In this document: piece by piece, positions 9,497-18,905 of the stretch
How the letters are laid out: each line of letters begins with the position of its first letter
Numbering within the stretch: position 1 is the first letter of the stretch
From: Phycicoccus avicenniae_A
GTDB taxonomy: Bacteria > Actinomycetota > Actinomycetes > Actinomycetales > Dermatophilaceae
NCBI RefSeq assembly: GCF_050496545.1
Contig: NZ_JBNVZV010000010.1
Location: 81,340-145,339, forward strand
Reading direction: 5' to 3'
DNA length: 64,000 nt
Position numbers and translations under genes: made by a program
The notes under the pieces: generated by a model
The model's input: only the letters and a program-made list of their open reading frames with translations
Database searches by the model: none
Told to the model about the DNA's origin: nothing

Positions 9497-9796
9497 TTAC
9501 AGCTTCAGCAGGTTCGCGTCGTCGACCGAGGCCGACCGGCGGGACCGGAAGATCGCCATGATGATCGCGAGGCCGACGACGACCTCCGCGGCGGCGACCA
9601 CCATGACGAAGAGGGCGAGGACCTGGCCGTCGAGCGAGCCGCGCATCCGGGCGAACGTCACGAAGACGAGGTTCGCCGCGTTGAGCATCAGCTCGACGCC
9701 CATGAAGACGATGATCGCGTTGCGCCGGGTGAGGACGACCGCCCCACCGATGACGAAGAGGATCGTCGCCAGGTACACGTAGTTGACGAGGCTCAT
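9497..9796 (-). CDS. nuoK: NADH-quinone oxidoreductase subunit K
   Basis: 99-residue, three-helix membrane subunit of complex I. The motif GVELMLNAANLVF holds the conserved membrane glutamate of helix 2, and a second acidic residue sits in AAAEVVVGLAI; both form part of the E-channel. The start ATG 9796-9794 overlaps the nuoJ stop by 4 bases (ATGA). Confidence 0.96.
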   Translation of the reverse strand: MSLVNYVYLATILFVIGGAVVLTRRNAIIVFMGVELMLNAANLVFVTFARMRGSLDGQVLALFVMVVAAAEVVVGLAIIMAIFRSRRSASVDDANLLKL

Positions 9797-10563
9797 CGCT
9801 CGGTGCCCTCCTGGACGTCGCGCTCGATCTGGTGCTCGCCCTCGACGTACAGCTCGGGCGAGCGGTTCTGGTCGCGGGCGGTGAGCACGCGCGAGACCGA
9901 CAGCTCGGACGGCGTGCCGTCGGGCAGCAGCGCCGGGGTGTCGACGGCGTTGTGCCGCGCGTAGACACCGGGCGCGGGGAGGCCGGCGAGGTGCTCGCCC
10001 TCCTTGAAGCGCCGCTTGCTCCACTCCTTCTGGTTCGGGCCCTTGCCGAGGCGCTCGCGGTGCGCGAGCACCATGGCGCCGAGCGCCGCGGTGATGAGGA
10101 GGGCGCTGGTCATCTCGAAGACCCACACGTAGCGGCCGAAGATCAGCTGGGCGACGCCGGAGACGTTGCCGGTCTCGCCGTTGACCTGCTCGAGGCCGAC
10201 GGCCGTGCCCCAGGTGACGTGCCCGACCTGGAAGCCGAGCAGGCCGCCGAGGCCGAGCGCGAGCACCGCAGTGGCCCAGCGCTGCCCGGTGAGGGTCTCG
10301 ACGAGGCTGTCGCTCGAGTCGACACCGACCAGCATCAGCACGAAGAGGAAGAGCATCATGACCGCGCCGGTGTAGACGAAGATCTGGATGACCCCGAGGA
10401 AGTCGGCGTCCTGCGCGATGTAGAAGACGCCGAGGATGATCATCGTCAGCGCCATGCCGAGCGCGGCGTGGACGGCCTTCTTCGCGAAGACCAGGCCGAG
10501 GGCGCCGAGGACCGCGAGCGGCCCGAGGATCCAGAACATCACCTCTTCGCCGGTGCCGGTCAC
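9793..10563 (-). CDS. nuoJ: NADH-quinone oxidoreductase subunit J
   Basis: 256-residue membrane subunit of complex I with five N-terminal helices; FVYTGAVMMLFLFVLML is the conserved third helix. A long hydrophilic C-terminal tail (from about residue 165) is usual in actinobacterial NuoJ. The GTG at 10563-10561 overlaps the nuoI stop (GTGA) and gives an N-terminus VTGTGEEVMFWILGPL that matches the TSTGEAV..FW start I recall from Streptomyces NuoJ. The internal ATG at 10539 is the alternative. Confidence 0.94.
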   Translation of the reverse strand: MTGTGEEVMFWILGPLAVLGALGLVFAKKAVHAALGMALTMIILGVFYIAQDADFLGVIQIFVYTGAVMMLFLFVLMLVGVDSSDSLVETLTGQRWATAVLALGLGGLLGFQVGHVTWGTAVGLEQVNGETGNVSGVAQLIFGRYVWVFEMTSALLITAALGAMVLAHRERLGKGPNQKEWSKRRFKEGEHLAGLPAPGVYARHNAVDTPALLPDGTPSELSVSRVLTARDQNRSPELYVEGEHQIERDVQEGTER

Positions 10564-11174
10564 GAGGTCACCTCCGCGTCGTCGGTGCGGGTGCGCGCGG
10601 CGACGACCTCGCGCTGGGAGTCGACGGCCTCGGTCACCTTCCCGAGGTAGTAGTCGCGCTCCTCCATCCCGTCGGCCATGGGGAACGGCGGGCGGAGCAT
10701 CCCCGGCTGGAGCGGGGCGAGCAGCTGGTCCTTGGTGAAGATGAGGTCCGCGCGGTTGTTGTCGGCGAGCTCGTACTCGTTGGTCATCGTCAGCGCGCGG
10801 GTCGGACAGGCCTCGATGCACAGCCCGCAGAAGATGCAGCGCAGGTAGTTGATCTGGTAGACGCGGCCGTAGCGCTCCCCCGGGCTGAAGCGACCCTCGC
10901 CGCCCTCCGAGTCGTCGTTGTCCGCGCCCTCGACGAGGATCGCGTCGGCCGGGCAGGCCCACGCGCACAGCTCGCAGCCGACGCACTTCTCGAGCCCGTC
11001 GGGGTGGCGGTTCAGCTGGTGGCGGCCGTGGAAGCGCGGCTGGGTCGGGCGCTTCTCCTCCGGGTACTCCTCGGTGATGACCTTGCGGAACATCGTCGAG
11101 AAGGTGACGCCGAAGCCGGCGACGGGGGCGAACAGGTCGGAGAAGAAGCCGGACTTCTTCTGCTCGTCAGCCAC
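10560..11174 (-). CDS. nuoI: NADH-quinone oxidoreductase subunit I
   Basis: 204-residue peripheral-arm subunit that holds two [4Fe-4S] clusters (N6a and N6b) passing electrons to NuoB. Both ferredoxin motifs are intact: CVGCELCAWACP and CIFCGLCIEACP. The N-terminal amphipathic stretch lies against the membrane arm. The start GTG 11174-11172 overlaps the nuoH end by 8 bases. An acidic loop (ADNDDSEGGEG) separates the two cluster motifs; the C-terminal 25 residues are polar and poorly conserved. Confidence 0.95.
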   Translation of the reverse strand: MADEQKKSGFFSDLFAPVAGFGVTFSTMFRKVITEEYPEEKRPTQPRFHGRHQLNRHPDGLEKCVGCELCAWACPADAILVEGADNDDSEGGEGRFSPGERYGRVYQINYLRCIFCGLCIEACPTRALTMTNEYELADNNRADLIFTKDQLLAPLQPGMLRPPFPMADGMEERDYYLGKVTEAVDSQREVVAARTRTDDAEVTS

Positions 11175-12546
11175 GAGTGGCCTCCTTGGTGTCGGACCCG
11201 GCGGTCAGGGCCGGCGCGGCGAGCGAGGGCTCGCGCAGGCGCTGGCCGGGCATCGGGGGCACGGGGTGGCCACCGGCGTAGGGGTCGATCTCCTCCGGGA
11301 CGCGCGGGTGCGATGCCGCCTCGCGGCGCTCGACCCGGCTGTCCCACAGCCATCCCCCGACCAGCGCGGCGACGGCGATGAGGCCGACGAGCGCGAGCGA
11401 GATGATGGGGAAGCTGCGTCCGGCGACCACGACGTCGTCACCGAGCCAGCCGTTCTGGCCGGCGCGGAAGAACGCGACGAGGACGACCCAGCCGAGCGTG
11501 GCCGGGATGAGGAACTTCCAGCCGAAGCGCATGAACTGGTCGTACCGGACGCGCGGCAGCGAGCCGCGCAGCCAGACGAAGACGAACATGAACGCCCACA
11601 GCTTGGCGGTGAACCAGAGCACGCCCCACCAGCCCTCGTTGAACATCCCGTCGTTGATCGCCGCGATGCCGGGGGGCGCCTGGTAGCCACCGAGGAACAT
11701 CGTCGTGGCCAGGGCCGCGACGGTGAACATGTTGATGTACTCGCCGAGGAAGAACATGGCGAAGCGCATCGAGCCGTACTCGGTGTGGAAGCCACCGGTG
11801 AGCTCGCCCTCGCCCTCGGCGAGGTCGAACGGGAGGCGGTTGGTCTCGCCGACCATCGTGATGACGTAGACGAAGAAGCTGAAGAACGCCGGCACGACGA
11901 ACCAGAGGCCGTTCTGCGCGTTGACGATCTGCGAGGTGGACATCGAGCCGGCGTAGAGGAAGACGGCGACGAGCGAGAGGCCCATCGCGATCTCGTAGGA
12001 GATCATCTGCGCCGACGCGCGCAGGCCACCCATGAGCGGGTAGGGCGAGCCGGAGGACCAGCCGGCGAGCACGACGCCGTAGATGCCGATGCCCGCGACG
12101 GCGAGCACGAGGAGCACCGCGACGGGGGTGTCGGTGAGCTGGAACGGCGTGGAGTGCCCGAACATCGAGACCTCGCCGGCCAGCGGCATGATCGAGAACG
12201 AGACGAAGCACATCGTCGCCGTGATGAGCGGCGCGAGGGTGAAGACGAACGCGTCGGACGCCTTGGGCCGCACGTCCTCCTTGAGCATCGACTTCATGCC
12301 GTCGGCGAGGGTCTGCAGCAGGCCGAACGGGCCGTTGCGGTTCGGGCCCGGGCGCTGCTGCATCCGGCCGATGACGCGGCGCTCGAACCAGATGACGAGC
12401 AGCGTCGAGACCAGCAGGTACACGAAGATGATGAGGGCCTTGACCAGGCTCAGCCACATCGGGGTGTCGCTGAAGTCGGCCCGGGGGTTGTCCGAGTTCG
12501 CAGTCGCCAGCGCGACGAGCTCGGGGACTGCGGCGACCGCGCTCAT
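11167..12546 (-). CDS. nuoH: NADH-quinone oxidoreductase subunit H
   Basis: 459-residue membrane subunit forming the quinone-entry chamber. It shows WFERRVIGRMQQRPGPNR near the N-terminus, PFDLAEGEGELTGGFHTEY (the conserved acidic loop 3) and RASLPRVRYDQFM-like sequence near the end. Eight helices are predicted, followed by a hydrophilic tail of about 70 residues (from SRVERREAASH), which is longer than in E. coli. ATG 12546-12544 overlaps the nuoG stop (ATGA). Confidence 0.95.
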   Translation of the reverse strand: MSAVAAVPELVALATANSDNPRADFSDTPMWLSLVKALIIFVYLLVSTLLVIWFERRVIGRMQQRPGPNRNGPFGLLQTLADGMKSMLKEDVRPKASDAFVFTLAPLITATMCFVSFSIMPLAGEVSMFGHSTPFQLTDTPVAVLLVLAVAGIGIYGVVLAGWSSGSPYPLMGGLRASAQMISYEIAMGLSLVAVFLYAGSMSTSQIVNAQNGLWFVVPAFFSFFVYVITMVGETNRLPFDLAEGEGELTGGFHTEYGSMRFAMFFLGEYINMFTVAALATTMFLGGYQAPPGIAAINDGMFNEGWWGVLWFTAKLWAFMFVFVWLRGSLPRVRYDQFMRFGWKFLIPATLGWVVLVAFFRAGQNGWLGDDVVVAGRSFPIISLALVGLIAVAALVGGWLWDSRVERREAASHPRVPEEIDPYAGGHPVPPMPGQRLREPSLAAPALTAGSDTKEATRG

Positions 12547-15020
12547 GCGGACCCCTCCTTGGTGACGGTGACGAGCGCACCGGGTGCGCCCGCGAGGGTC
12601 GCCCGCAGGTCGCAGCCCTGCGAGTTCGTGGGGAGCCAGACGACGTGGTCGGCCATCTCGTGGACGAGCGCCGGGGCGACGACGGTGGTGCCGCCGGCGA
12701 CGACGCGCAGCTCCTCGCCGTCCGCGACACCGAGCGCCGCGGCCGTGGCGGCCGAGACCCGGGCCCGCGGGCGCGGGGCGGTGCCGGCCAGGTGCGGCTC
12801 ACCGTCCTGGAGCGACCCCTTGTCGAGGAGGTGACGCCAGGTGGCGAGGACGAGCGTGCCGGGCTCGAGGCTCGGCACCTCGCCGGCCTCGACCTGCGGG
12901 GCGGCCGGACGGGCGCCGGCCCACGGGCCGAGCTGCTGCATCTCGGCGCGGACCTCGCGCAGCGTGCGCGTGGCGAGGAACTCGCCCATCTCGTCGGCGA
13001 GCATGTCGAGGGCGCGGTAGTCGCTGACGTAGGAGGTGTCCAGAGCGGCCTCGAAGGCCCGCGGACGACCCTCCCAGTCGACGAACGTGCCGCCCTTCTC
13101 GGCGTGCGCCGCGACGGGCAGGACGACGTCGGCGTGCTCGGTGACCGCCGAGGGGCGGATCTCGAGGGAGACGACGAACGCGGTCGAGAACGCATCGGCC
13201 GCACCGGCGGTGCCGATGTCGGCGGGGTCGACCCCACCGACGACGAGCGCACCGAGCTCACCGGACGCGGCCGCGGCGAGGATGCCGGCGGTGTCGCGGC
13301 CGGAGGCCTCGGGGACCGAGGCGACGCCCCACGCGGAGGCGACCTCGGCGCGGGCGGCGGCGTCGGCGACCGGACGGCCACCGGGCAGCAGGGTGGGCAG
13401 CGCGCCGGCCTCGAGGGCACCGCGCTCCCCCGCCCGACGGGGCACCCACGCGAGGCGGGCGCCGGTGGCCTCGGCGAGGGCGACCGCGGCGCTCAGCGCG
13501 CCGGGGACCATCGCGAGGCGCTCGCCGACGAGGAGGACGCCGCCCTCGCGCAGCGCGGACGCGGCGGCCTCGACGGCCTCGGTGCCCGAGCCGTCGGCGA
13601 GGGCCCGCAGGACCTCGGGCTCGGTGCCGGGAGCGGTGGGGATGAGGGTGCCACCGGTCTTGGCCAGGCCGCGGGTGGCGACCGGGCCGACACCGAACAC
13701 GCGGGTGCCGTTGCGGCGGAACCCCTTGCGGAGGCGGAGGAAGACGATGGGCGACTCGTCCTCGGGCTCGAAGCCGACGTGGACGACGGCCTTCGCGGCC
13801 TCGAGGTCGGCGTAGGTGACGGCGCCACCGGCCGGGCCCGTGCCGACGACCGTGGAGGCGAGGAAGTCGGCCTCCTCGGCGGAGTGCGGGCGGGCGCGGA
13901 AGTCGACGTCGTTCGTGCCGAGCACGGTGCGGGCGAACTTCGAGTACGCGTAGGCGTCCTCGGCGCTCACCCGGCCGCCGACGAGCACGCCGGTGCCCGA
14001 GGCCGCACGCAGCCCGGCCGCGGCCCGCTCGAGGGCCTCGCGCCACGAGGCGACCCGCAGCTTCCCGTCCTCGCCGCGGACCATCGGCAGCTCGAGGCGG
14101 TCACCGACACCGGTGTACGCGAACGCCCACCGGCCCTTGTCGCAGTTCCACTCGTCGTTGACGGCGGGGTCGGCCTGGGCCATCCGGCGCAGGACGGTGC
14201 CGCGGCGGTGGTCGGTGCGCTGGGCGCAGCCGCTGGCGCAGTGCTCGCAGACGCTCGGGGTCGACACGAGGTCGAACGGGCGGCTGCGGAAGCGGTAGGC
14301 CGCACCGGTGAGCGCGCCCACCGGGCAGATCTGGACGGTGTTGCCGGAGAAGTAGGACTCGAACGGCTTCTCCTCGTAGATGCCGACCTGCTGCAGCGCG
14401 CCGCGCTCGACGAGGGCGATGAACGGGTCACCGGCGACCTGGTCGGAGAAGCGGGTGCAGCGGGCGCAGAGCACGCAGCGCTCGCGGTCGAGGAGGACCT
14501 GCGAGGAGATCTTGATCGGCTTGGGGTAGGTGCGCTTGACGTCCTCGAAGCGCGAGGTGCCGCGGCCGTTGCTCATCGCCTGGTTCTGCAGCGGGCACTC
14601 GCCACCCTTGTCGCAGACCGGGCAGTCCAGCGGGTGGTTGATGAGCAGCAGCTCCATGACGCCCTTCTGCGCCTTGTCGGCGCCCTCGGACGTGTACTGC
14701 GTCTTGACGACCATGCCGGGGGCGACGGTCATCGTGCAGGAGGCCTGCGGCTTCATCCGGCCGGGCGGACCCTGCATCTGGGTCGGCTCGCCGGGCGTGC
14801 CGTCGGGGCCGGGGCGGCCGGGCATCCAGACCTCGACGAGGCACTGGCGGCAGGCGCCGACGGGGTCCAGGCCGGGGTGGTCGCAGAACCGCGGGATGTC
14901 GATCCCGGCGGTCTCGGCGGCGCGGATGATGAGGGTGCCCTTGGGCACCGCCACCTCGACGTCGTCGATGGTCAGCGTGACGAGCTCGACCGGGGCCTGG
15001 GTCTCGGGCGTGGCAGTCAT
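12543..15020 (-). CDS. nuoG: NADH-quinone oxidoreductase subunit G
   Basis: 825-residue catalytic-arm subunit. The N-terminal 2Fe-2S ferredoxin domain has FCDHPGLDPVGACRQCLVE; the His-containing 4Fe-4S site and CPVCDKGGECPLQ follow; then CVLCARCTRF. A further CEHCASGC, with a fourth Cys in DEWNCDKGRW, matches the extra N7 cluster seen in E. coli and Thermus NuoG. The C-terminal molybdopterin-oxidoreductase-like domain has no sign of a cofactor site. The start ATG 15020-15018 overlaps the nuoF stop (ATGA). Confidence 0.95.
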   Translation of the reverse strand: MTATPETQAPVELVTLTIDDVEVAVPKGTLIIRAAETAGIDIPRFCDHPGLDPVGACRQCLVEVWMPGRPGPDGTPGEPTQMQGPPGRMKPQASCTMTVAPGMVVKTQYTSEGADKAQKGVMELLLINHPLDCPVCDKGGECPLQNQAMSNGRGTSRFEDVKRTYPKPIKISSQVLLDRERCVLCARCTRFSDQVAGDPFIALVERGALQQVGIYEEKPFESYFSGNTVQICPVGALTGAAYRFRSRPFDLVSTPSVCEHCASGCAQRTDHRRGTVLRRMAQADPAVNDEWNCDKGRWAFAYTGVGDRLELPMVRGEDGKLRVASWREALERAAAGLRAASGTGVLVGGRVSAEDAYAYSKFARTVLGTNDVDFRARPHSAEEADFLASTVVGTGPAGGAVTYADLEAAKAVVHVGFEPEDESPIVFLRLRKGFRRNGTRVFGVGPVATRGLAKTGGTLIPTAPGTEPEVLRALADGSGTEAVEAAASALREGGVLLVGERLAMVPGALSAAVALAEATGARLAWVPRRAGERGALEAGALPTLLPGGRPVADAAARAEVASAWGVASVPEASGRDTAGILAAAASGELGALVVGGVDPADIGTAGAADAFSTAFVVSLEIRPSAVTEHADVVLPVAAHAEKGGTFVDWEGRPRAFEAALDTSYVSDYRALDMLADEMGEFLATRTLREVRAEMQQLGPWAGARPAAPQVEAGEVPSLEPGTLVLATWRHLLDKGSLQDGEPHLAGTAPRPRARVSAATAAALGVADGEELRVVAGGTTVVAPALVHEMADHVVWLPTNSQGCDLRATLAGAPGALVTVTKEGSA

Positions 15021-16348
15021 GCGGAGACGGTCTCCTTCGCGCCGCCGTCCTTGGCCCACACGGTCGAGGCGGCCCGGTCGAACGGGCAGCCTCCGTGGGT
15101 CAGGTGGGCGACGTACTCGTCGCGGAAGTACTGGATCGAGCTCGTGATCGGGCTCGTCGCGCCGTCACCGAGGGCGCAGAAGCTGCGCCCGAGGATGTTG
15201 TCGCAGATGTCGAGGAGCTTGTCGAGGTCCTCCTCGGACCCCTGCCCGTGCTCGAGCCGGCCGAGGATCTGCTTCAGCCACCACGTGCCCTCGCGGCACG
15301 GGGTGCACTTGCCGCAGGACTCGTGCCGGTAGAAGTCGGTCCAGCGGTCGACGGCGCGCACGACGCAGACCGTCTCGTCGAAGACCTGGAGGGCGCGGGT
15401 GCCGAGCATCGAGCCGGCCGCGGCGACCGACTCGAAGTCGAGCGGCACGTCGAGGTGCTCGGCGGTGAAGAGCGGCGTGCTCGACCCGCCGGGGGTCCAG
15501 AACTTCAGCTCCTTGTCGGGGTCGCGCATCCCGCCGGCGAGGTCGATGAGCTCGCGCATCGTGATGCCGAGCGGCGCCTCGAACTGGCCGGGGTTCTTCA
15601 CGTGCCCGGAGAGCGAGAAGATGCCGAAGCCGGTGGACTTCTCGGTGCCCATGCCGGTGAACCAGTCGACGCCCTCGAGGACGATGCCGGGGACCGAGGC
15701 GATGGACTCGACGTTGTTGACCGAGGTCGGGCGGGCGTAGAGGCCCGCGGCGCCCGGGAACGGCGGCTTGCTGCGGGGCTGGCCGCGGCGGCCCTCGAGG
15801 GAGTCGAGGAGCGCGGTCTCCTCGCCGCAGATGTAGGCGCCGGCGCCGGCGTGCACGGTGATCTCGACGGTCCTGCCCGAGCCGTTGATGTCCGTGCCGA
15901 GCAGGCCGGCCGCGCGGGCCTCCTCGACGGCGCGCATCAGGCGGCGGTAGACGTGGACGACCTCGCCGCGCAGGTAGATGAACGCGTGCTCGCAGCCGAT
16001 GGCGATCGAGCTGATGATCACGCCCTCGATGAGCACGTGCGGGTTGGCCATCATCAGCGGGATGTCCTTGCACGTGCCCGGCTCGGACTCGTCGGCGTTG
16101 ACGACGAGGTAGCGGGGGCCGCCGTCCGGCGGGGCCATGAAGGACCACTTCATGCCGGTGGGGAACCCGGCGCCGCCACGGCCGCGCAGGCTGGAGTCCT
16201 TGACCATCCCGAGGATGTCGGCGGGCTCCATGCCGAGGGCCTTGTCGAGGGCCTTGTAGCCGCCGCCCTCGCGGTAGGTCTTCAGGGTCCAGGACGTGGC
16301 GTGGTCCCAGTCCTTGCTGAGGATGGGGGTCAGCGTGCTCGCCATCAC
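15017..16348 (-). CDS. nuoF: NADH-quinone oxidoreductase subunit F
   Basis: About 443 residues; binds NADH and FMN and carries cluster N3. The NADH/FMN motifs are GRGGAGFPTGMKWSF and GAGAYICGEETALLDSLEG; the 4Fe-4S motif is ESCGKCTPCREG with a downstream Cys (GRSFCALGDG). GTG 16348 and ATG 16345 are adjacent codons and both overlap the nuoE stop, so the start is uncertain by one residue. Confidence 0.96.
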   Translation of the reverse strand: MMASTLTPILSKDWDHATSWTLKTYREGGGYKALDKALGMEPADILGMVKDSSLRGRGGAGFPTGMKWSFMAPPDGGPRYLVVNADESEPGTCKDIPLMMANPHVLIEGVIISSIAIGCEHAFIYLRGEVVHVYRRLMRAVEEARAAGLLGTDINGSGRTVEITVHAGAGAYICGEETALLDSLEGRRGQPRSKPPFPGAAGLYARPTSVNNVESIASVPGIVLEGVDWFTGMGTEKSTGFGIFSLSGHVKNPGQFEAPLGITMRELIDLAGGMRDPDKELKFWTPGGSSTPLFTAEHLDVPLDFESVAAAGSMLGTRALQVFDETVCVVRAVDRWTDFYRHESCGKCTPCREGTWWLKQILGRLEHGQGSEEDLDKLLDICDNILGRSFCALGDGATSPITSSIQYFRDEYVAHLTHGGCPFDRAASTVWAKDGGAKETVSA

Positions 16349-17529
16349 TCGCCCTTCCCGTCGGTGCTGTCGTCGGTGTCGGCGGCGTCGAAGAGGGTGG
16401 CGGCCGGGGTGGCGTCGTCGTCGACGGGCACCGAGGCGCTCTGCGCGGAGACGTTGGCGGCCCGGTCCGCGGCCTTCTGCGGGTCGGCGCCCTGGACCGG
16501 GGCGACGTCGACGCGGTCGGCGGCGGCCTCGGCCTGGCGCGCAACCCCGCTCACGCCGTCACCGGTGGAGACGACGGGCGGGCCGTCGGCGGCCTCCGGG
16601 GCCACCTTGTCGCCGGCCTTCTTCGCCGCCCGCTTCGCGGCCGTCTTCTTCGCCGGCTTCTCGTCACCGGGGGTGTCGTCGGACTCGTCGCGCTCGGCGG
16701 CGGGCTCGACCTTGTCGGCCTTCGCGTCGTCGGAGGCCGGGGTGACCTCGGTGCTGCCGGGGGCCTTGGCCGCGGCCGTCGCGCCCGCGCCGCCGGAGCC
16801 GTTGGCCGAGCCGCCCTCGGGCGCCTCCCAGCCGTGCCGCTTGGCGAGCTCGAGGCCGACGAGCGAGGCATGGCCCGCGCCGACGCCCTCGTCGGCGAGA
16901 CCGTCGGAGAACCCGGCGAGGGTGCGGCTGACCTGCTTGAAGGTGCAGACGCGGTTCGGGCCGCGGGTGGGCTTGACGTCCTTGCCCTCGCGCAGCTCGT
17001 CGACGAGCTGCTTCGTGGACTCGGGGGTCTGGTTGTCGAAGAACTCCCAGTTGGCCATCACGACGGGCGCGTAGTCGCAGGCCGCGTTGCACTCGACCCG
17101 CTCGAGGGTGATCTTGCCGTCCTCGGTGGTCTCGTCGTGACCGATGCCGAGGTGCTCGGAGACCGACTCCCAGATCTCGTCGCCGCCCATGACGGCGCAC
17201 AGGGTGTTGGTGCAGACACCGACCGTGTACTCGCCGTTGGGGTGGCGCTTGTACTGCGTGTAGAACGTCGCGACCCCGCTGACCTCGGCCGTGCTGAGGT
17301 CGAGCAGCTCGGCGCACAGGTCGATGCCGCGACCCGTGACGTAGCCGTCGACGGACTGGACGAGGTGGAGCAGCGGGAGCAGCGCCGACCGCTTCTGCGG
17401 GTAGCGCGCGATCACCTGCGCGGCGTCGGCGCGGAACTGCGCCTCGACGTCGGCGGGGTAACGCTCCTTGGACTCCTCGGGCACCGTGAGGTGCCCGGAA
17501 GCGGACTGCAGACCGAAGTCACCGGCCAT
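16345..17529 (-). CDS. nuoE: NADH-quinone oxidoreductase subunit E with long Ala/Lys/Asp-rich C-terminal tail
   Basis: 394 residues against roughly 160-250 in typical NuoE. The 2Fe-2S thioredoxin-like core is intact: Cys106 and Cys111 (VCTNTLC) and Cys147 and Cys151 (CNAAC). From about residue 240 a low-complexity tail of some 155 residues begins: a Gly/Ala/Ser part, an acidic part, then a basic stretch AKKTAAKRAAKKAGDK and an acidic end. It is unlikely to be folded and has no role in known NuoE chemistry. The start ATG 17529-17527 overlaps the nuoD stop (TGATG). Confidence 0.93.
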   Translation of the reverse strand: MAGDFGLQSASGHLTVPEESKERYPADVEAQFRADAAQVIARYPQKRSALLPLLHLVQSVDGYVTGRGIDLCAELLDLSTAEVSGVATFYTQYKRHPNGEYTVGVCTNTLCAVMGGDEIWESVSEHLGIGHDETTEDGKITLERVECNAACDYAPVVMANWEFFDNQTPESTKQLVDELREGKDVKPTRGPNRVCTFKQVSRTLAGFSDGLADEGVGAGHASLVGLELAKRHGWEAPEGGSANGSGGAGATAAAKAPGSTEVTPASDDAKADKVEPAAERDESDDTPGDEKPAKKTAAKRAAKKAGDKVAPEAADGPPVVSTGDGVSGVARQAEAAADRVDVAPVQGADPQKAADRAANVSAQSASVPVDDDATPAATLFDAADTDDSTDGKGE

Positions 17530-18905
17530 CAGCGGTCGACACCTCCCATGACGGGGTCGATGGAGGCGACGGCGACGATGACGTCGGCGACCTGCGAGCC
17601 TTCGCACATCGCGGCCGTGGCCTGGAGGTTGTTGAAGCTCGGGTCGCGGAAGTGCGCCCGGTAGGGGCGGGTGCCGCCGTCGGAGACGGTGTGGCAGCCC
17701 AGCTCGCCCTTCGCGGACTCGACGGCGGCGTAGGCCTGGCCCGGCGGCACGCGGAAGCCCTCGGTGACGAGCTTGAAGTGGTGGATCAGGGCCTCCATGG
17801 AGGTGCCCATGATCTCGCGGATGTGGTCGAGGCTGTTGCCCTGGCCGTCGCCGCCGATGGCCAGCTGGGCCGGCCAGGCGATCTTCTTGTCCTCGACCAT
17901 GACCGGCTGGCCCTCGGTGCGCTGGAGACGGTCGAGGCACTGCTCGACGATCTTCAGCGACTCGTACATCTCGTCGATGCGGATGCGCAGGCGGTCGTAG
18001 GCGTCGCACCCGGTGCGGGTGACGACCTCGAAGTCGTAGGTCTCGTACCCGCAGTACGGGTCGGACTTGCGCAGGTCGTGCGGCAGGCCGGTGGAGCGCA
18101 GGACCGGGCCGGTGACGCCGAGGGCGATGCAGCCGGTGAGGTCGAGGTAGCCGACGCCGACCGTGCGGCCCTTGAGCAGCGGGTTCTCGTTGAGGAGGGC
18201 CTCGAGCTCGCCGAGCCCGCGGCGCAGCTCGGTGATGACGCCGCGCACCATCGCGACCGCGCCGTGCGGGACGTCCTGGGCGACGCCGCCGGGGCGGATG
18301 TAGGCGTTGTTCATCCGCAGGCCGGTGACCGCCTCGAAGACGCGCAGGATGCGCTCGCGCTCGCGGAAGCCGACCGTCATCACGGTGGTCGCGCCCATCT
18401 CCATGCCGCCGGTGCCGAGGGCCACGAGGTGGGAGTTGATGCGGGTGAGCTCCATCATCATCACGCGGATGATCGAGGCGCGCTCGGGGATGCGGTCGGT
18501 GATGCCGAGCAGCTTCTCGATGGAGAGGCAGTAGGCCGTCTCCTGGAACATCGGCGTCAGGTAGTCCATCCGGGTGCAGAACGTGACGCCCTGCGTCCAG
18601 GTGCGGAACTCCATGTTCTTCTCGATGCCGGTGTGCAGGTAGCCGATGCCCGCGCGGGCCTCGGTGACCGTCTCGCCGTCGAGCTCGAGGATGAGGCGGA
18701 GCACACCGTGGGTGGACGGGTGCTGCGGGCCCATGTTGACGACGATCCGCTCTTCGTGGAGGGCGGTGGCCTCGTCGACGAGGTCGTTCCAGTCGCCGCC
18801 GGAGACGGTGAAGACGCGGGCGCCCTCGGTGTCGTCGTCGACGGACGCGCCGTACGGGTCGACGGTGGGCTCGTCGGTCACGGTGTCCTGCTCGTGGGTC
18901 GTCAT
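17529..18905 (-). CDS. nuoD: NADH-quinone oxidoreductase subunit D
   Basis: 458-residue 49-kDa-type subunit at the quinone site, a relative of hydrogenase large subunits. It shows VVNMGPQHPSTHGVLRLIL (the quinone-site His), GYLHTGIEKNME and a C-terminus ending in ASIDPVMGGVDR. The N-terminus has about 40 extra polar residues before the core. The start ATG 18905-18903 overlaps the nuoC stop (TGATG). Confidence 0.96.
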   Translation of the reverse strand: MTTHEQDTVTDEPTVDPYGASVDDDTEGARVFTVSGGDWNDLVDEATALHEERIVVNMGPQHPSTHGVLRLILELDGETVTEARAGIGYLHTGIEKNMEFRTWTQGVTFCTRMDYLTPMFQETAYCLSIEKLLGITDRIPERASIIRVMMMELTRINSHLVALGTGGMEMGATTVMTVGFRERERILRVFEAVTGLRMNNAYIRPGGVAQDVPHGAVAMVRGVITELRRGLGELEALLNENPLLKGRTVGVGYLDLTGCIALGVTGPVLRSTGLPHDLRKSDPYCGYETYDFEVVTRTGCDAYDRLRIRIDEMYESLKIVEQCLDRLQRTEGQPVMVEDKKIAWPAQLAIGGDGQGNSLDHIREIMGTSMEALIHHFKLVTEGFRVPPGQAYAAVESAKGELGCHTVSDGGTRPYRAHFRDPSFNNLQATAAMCEGSQVADVIVAVASIDPVMGGVDR

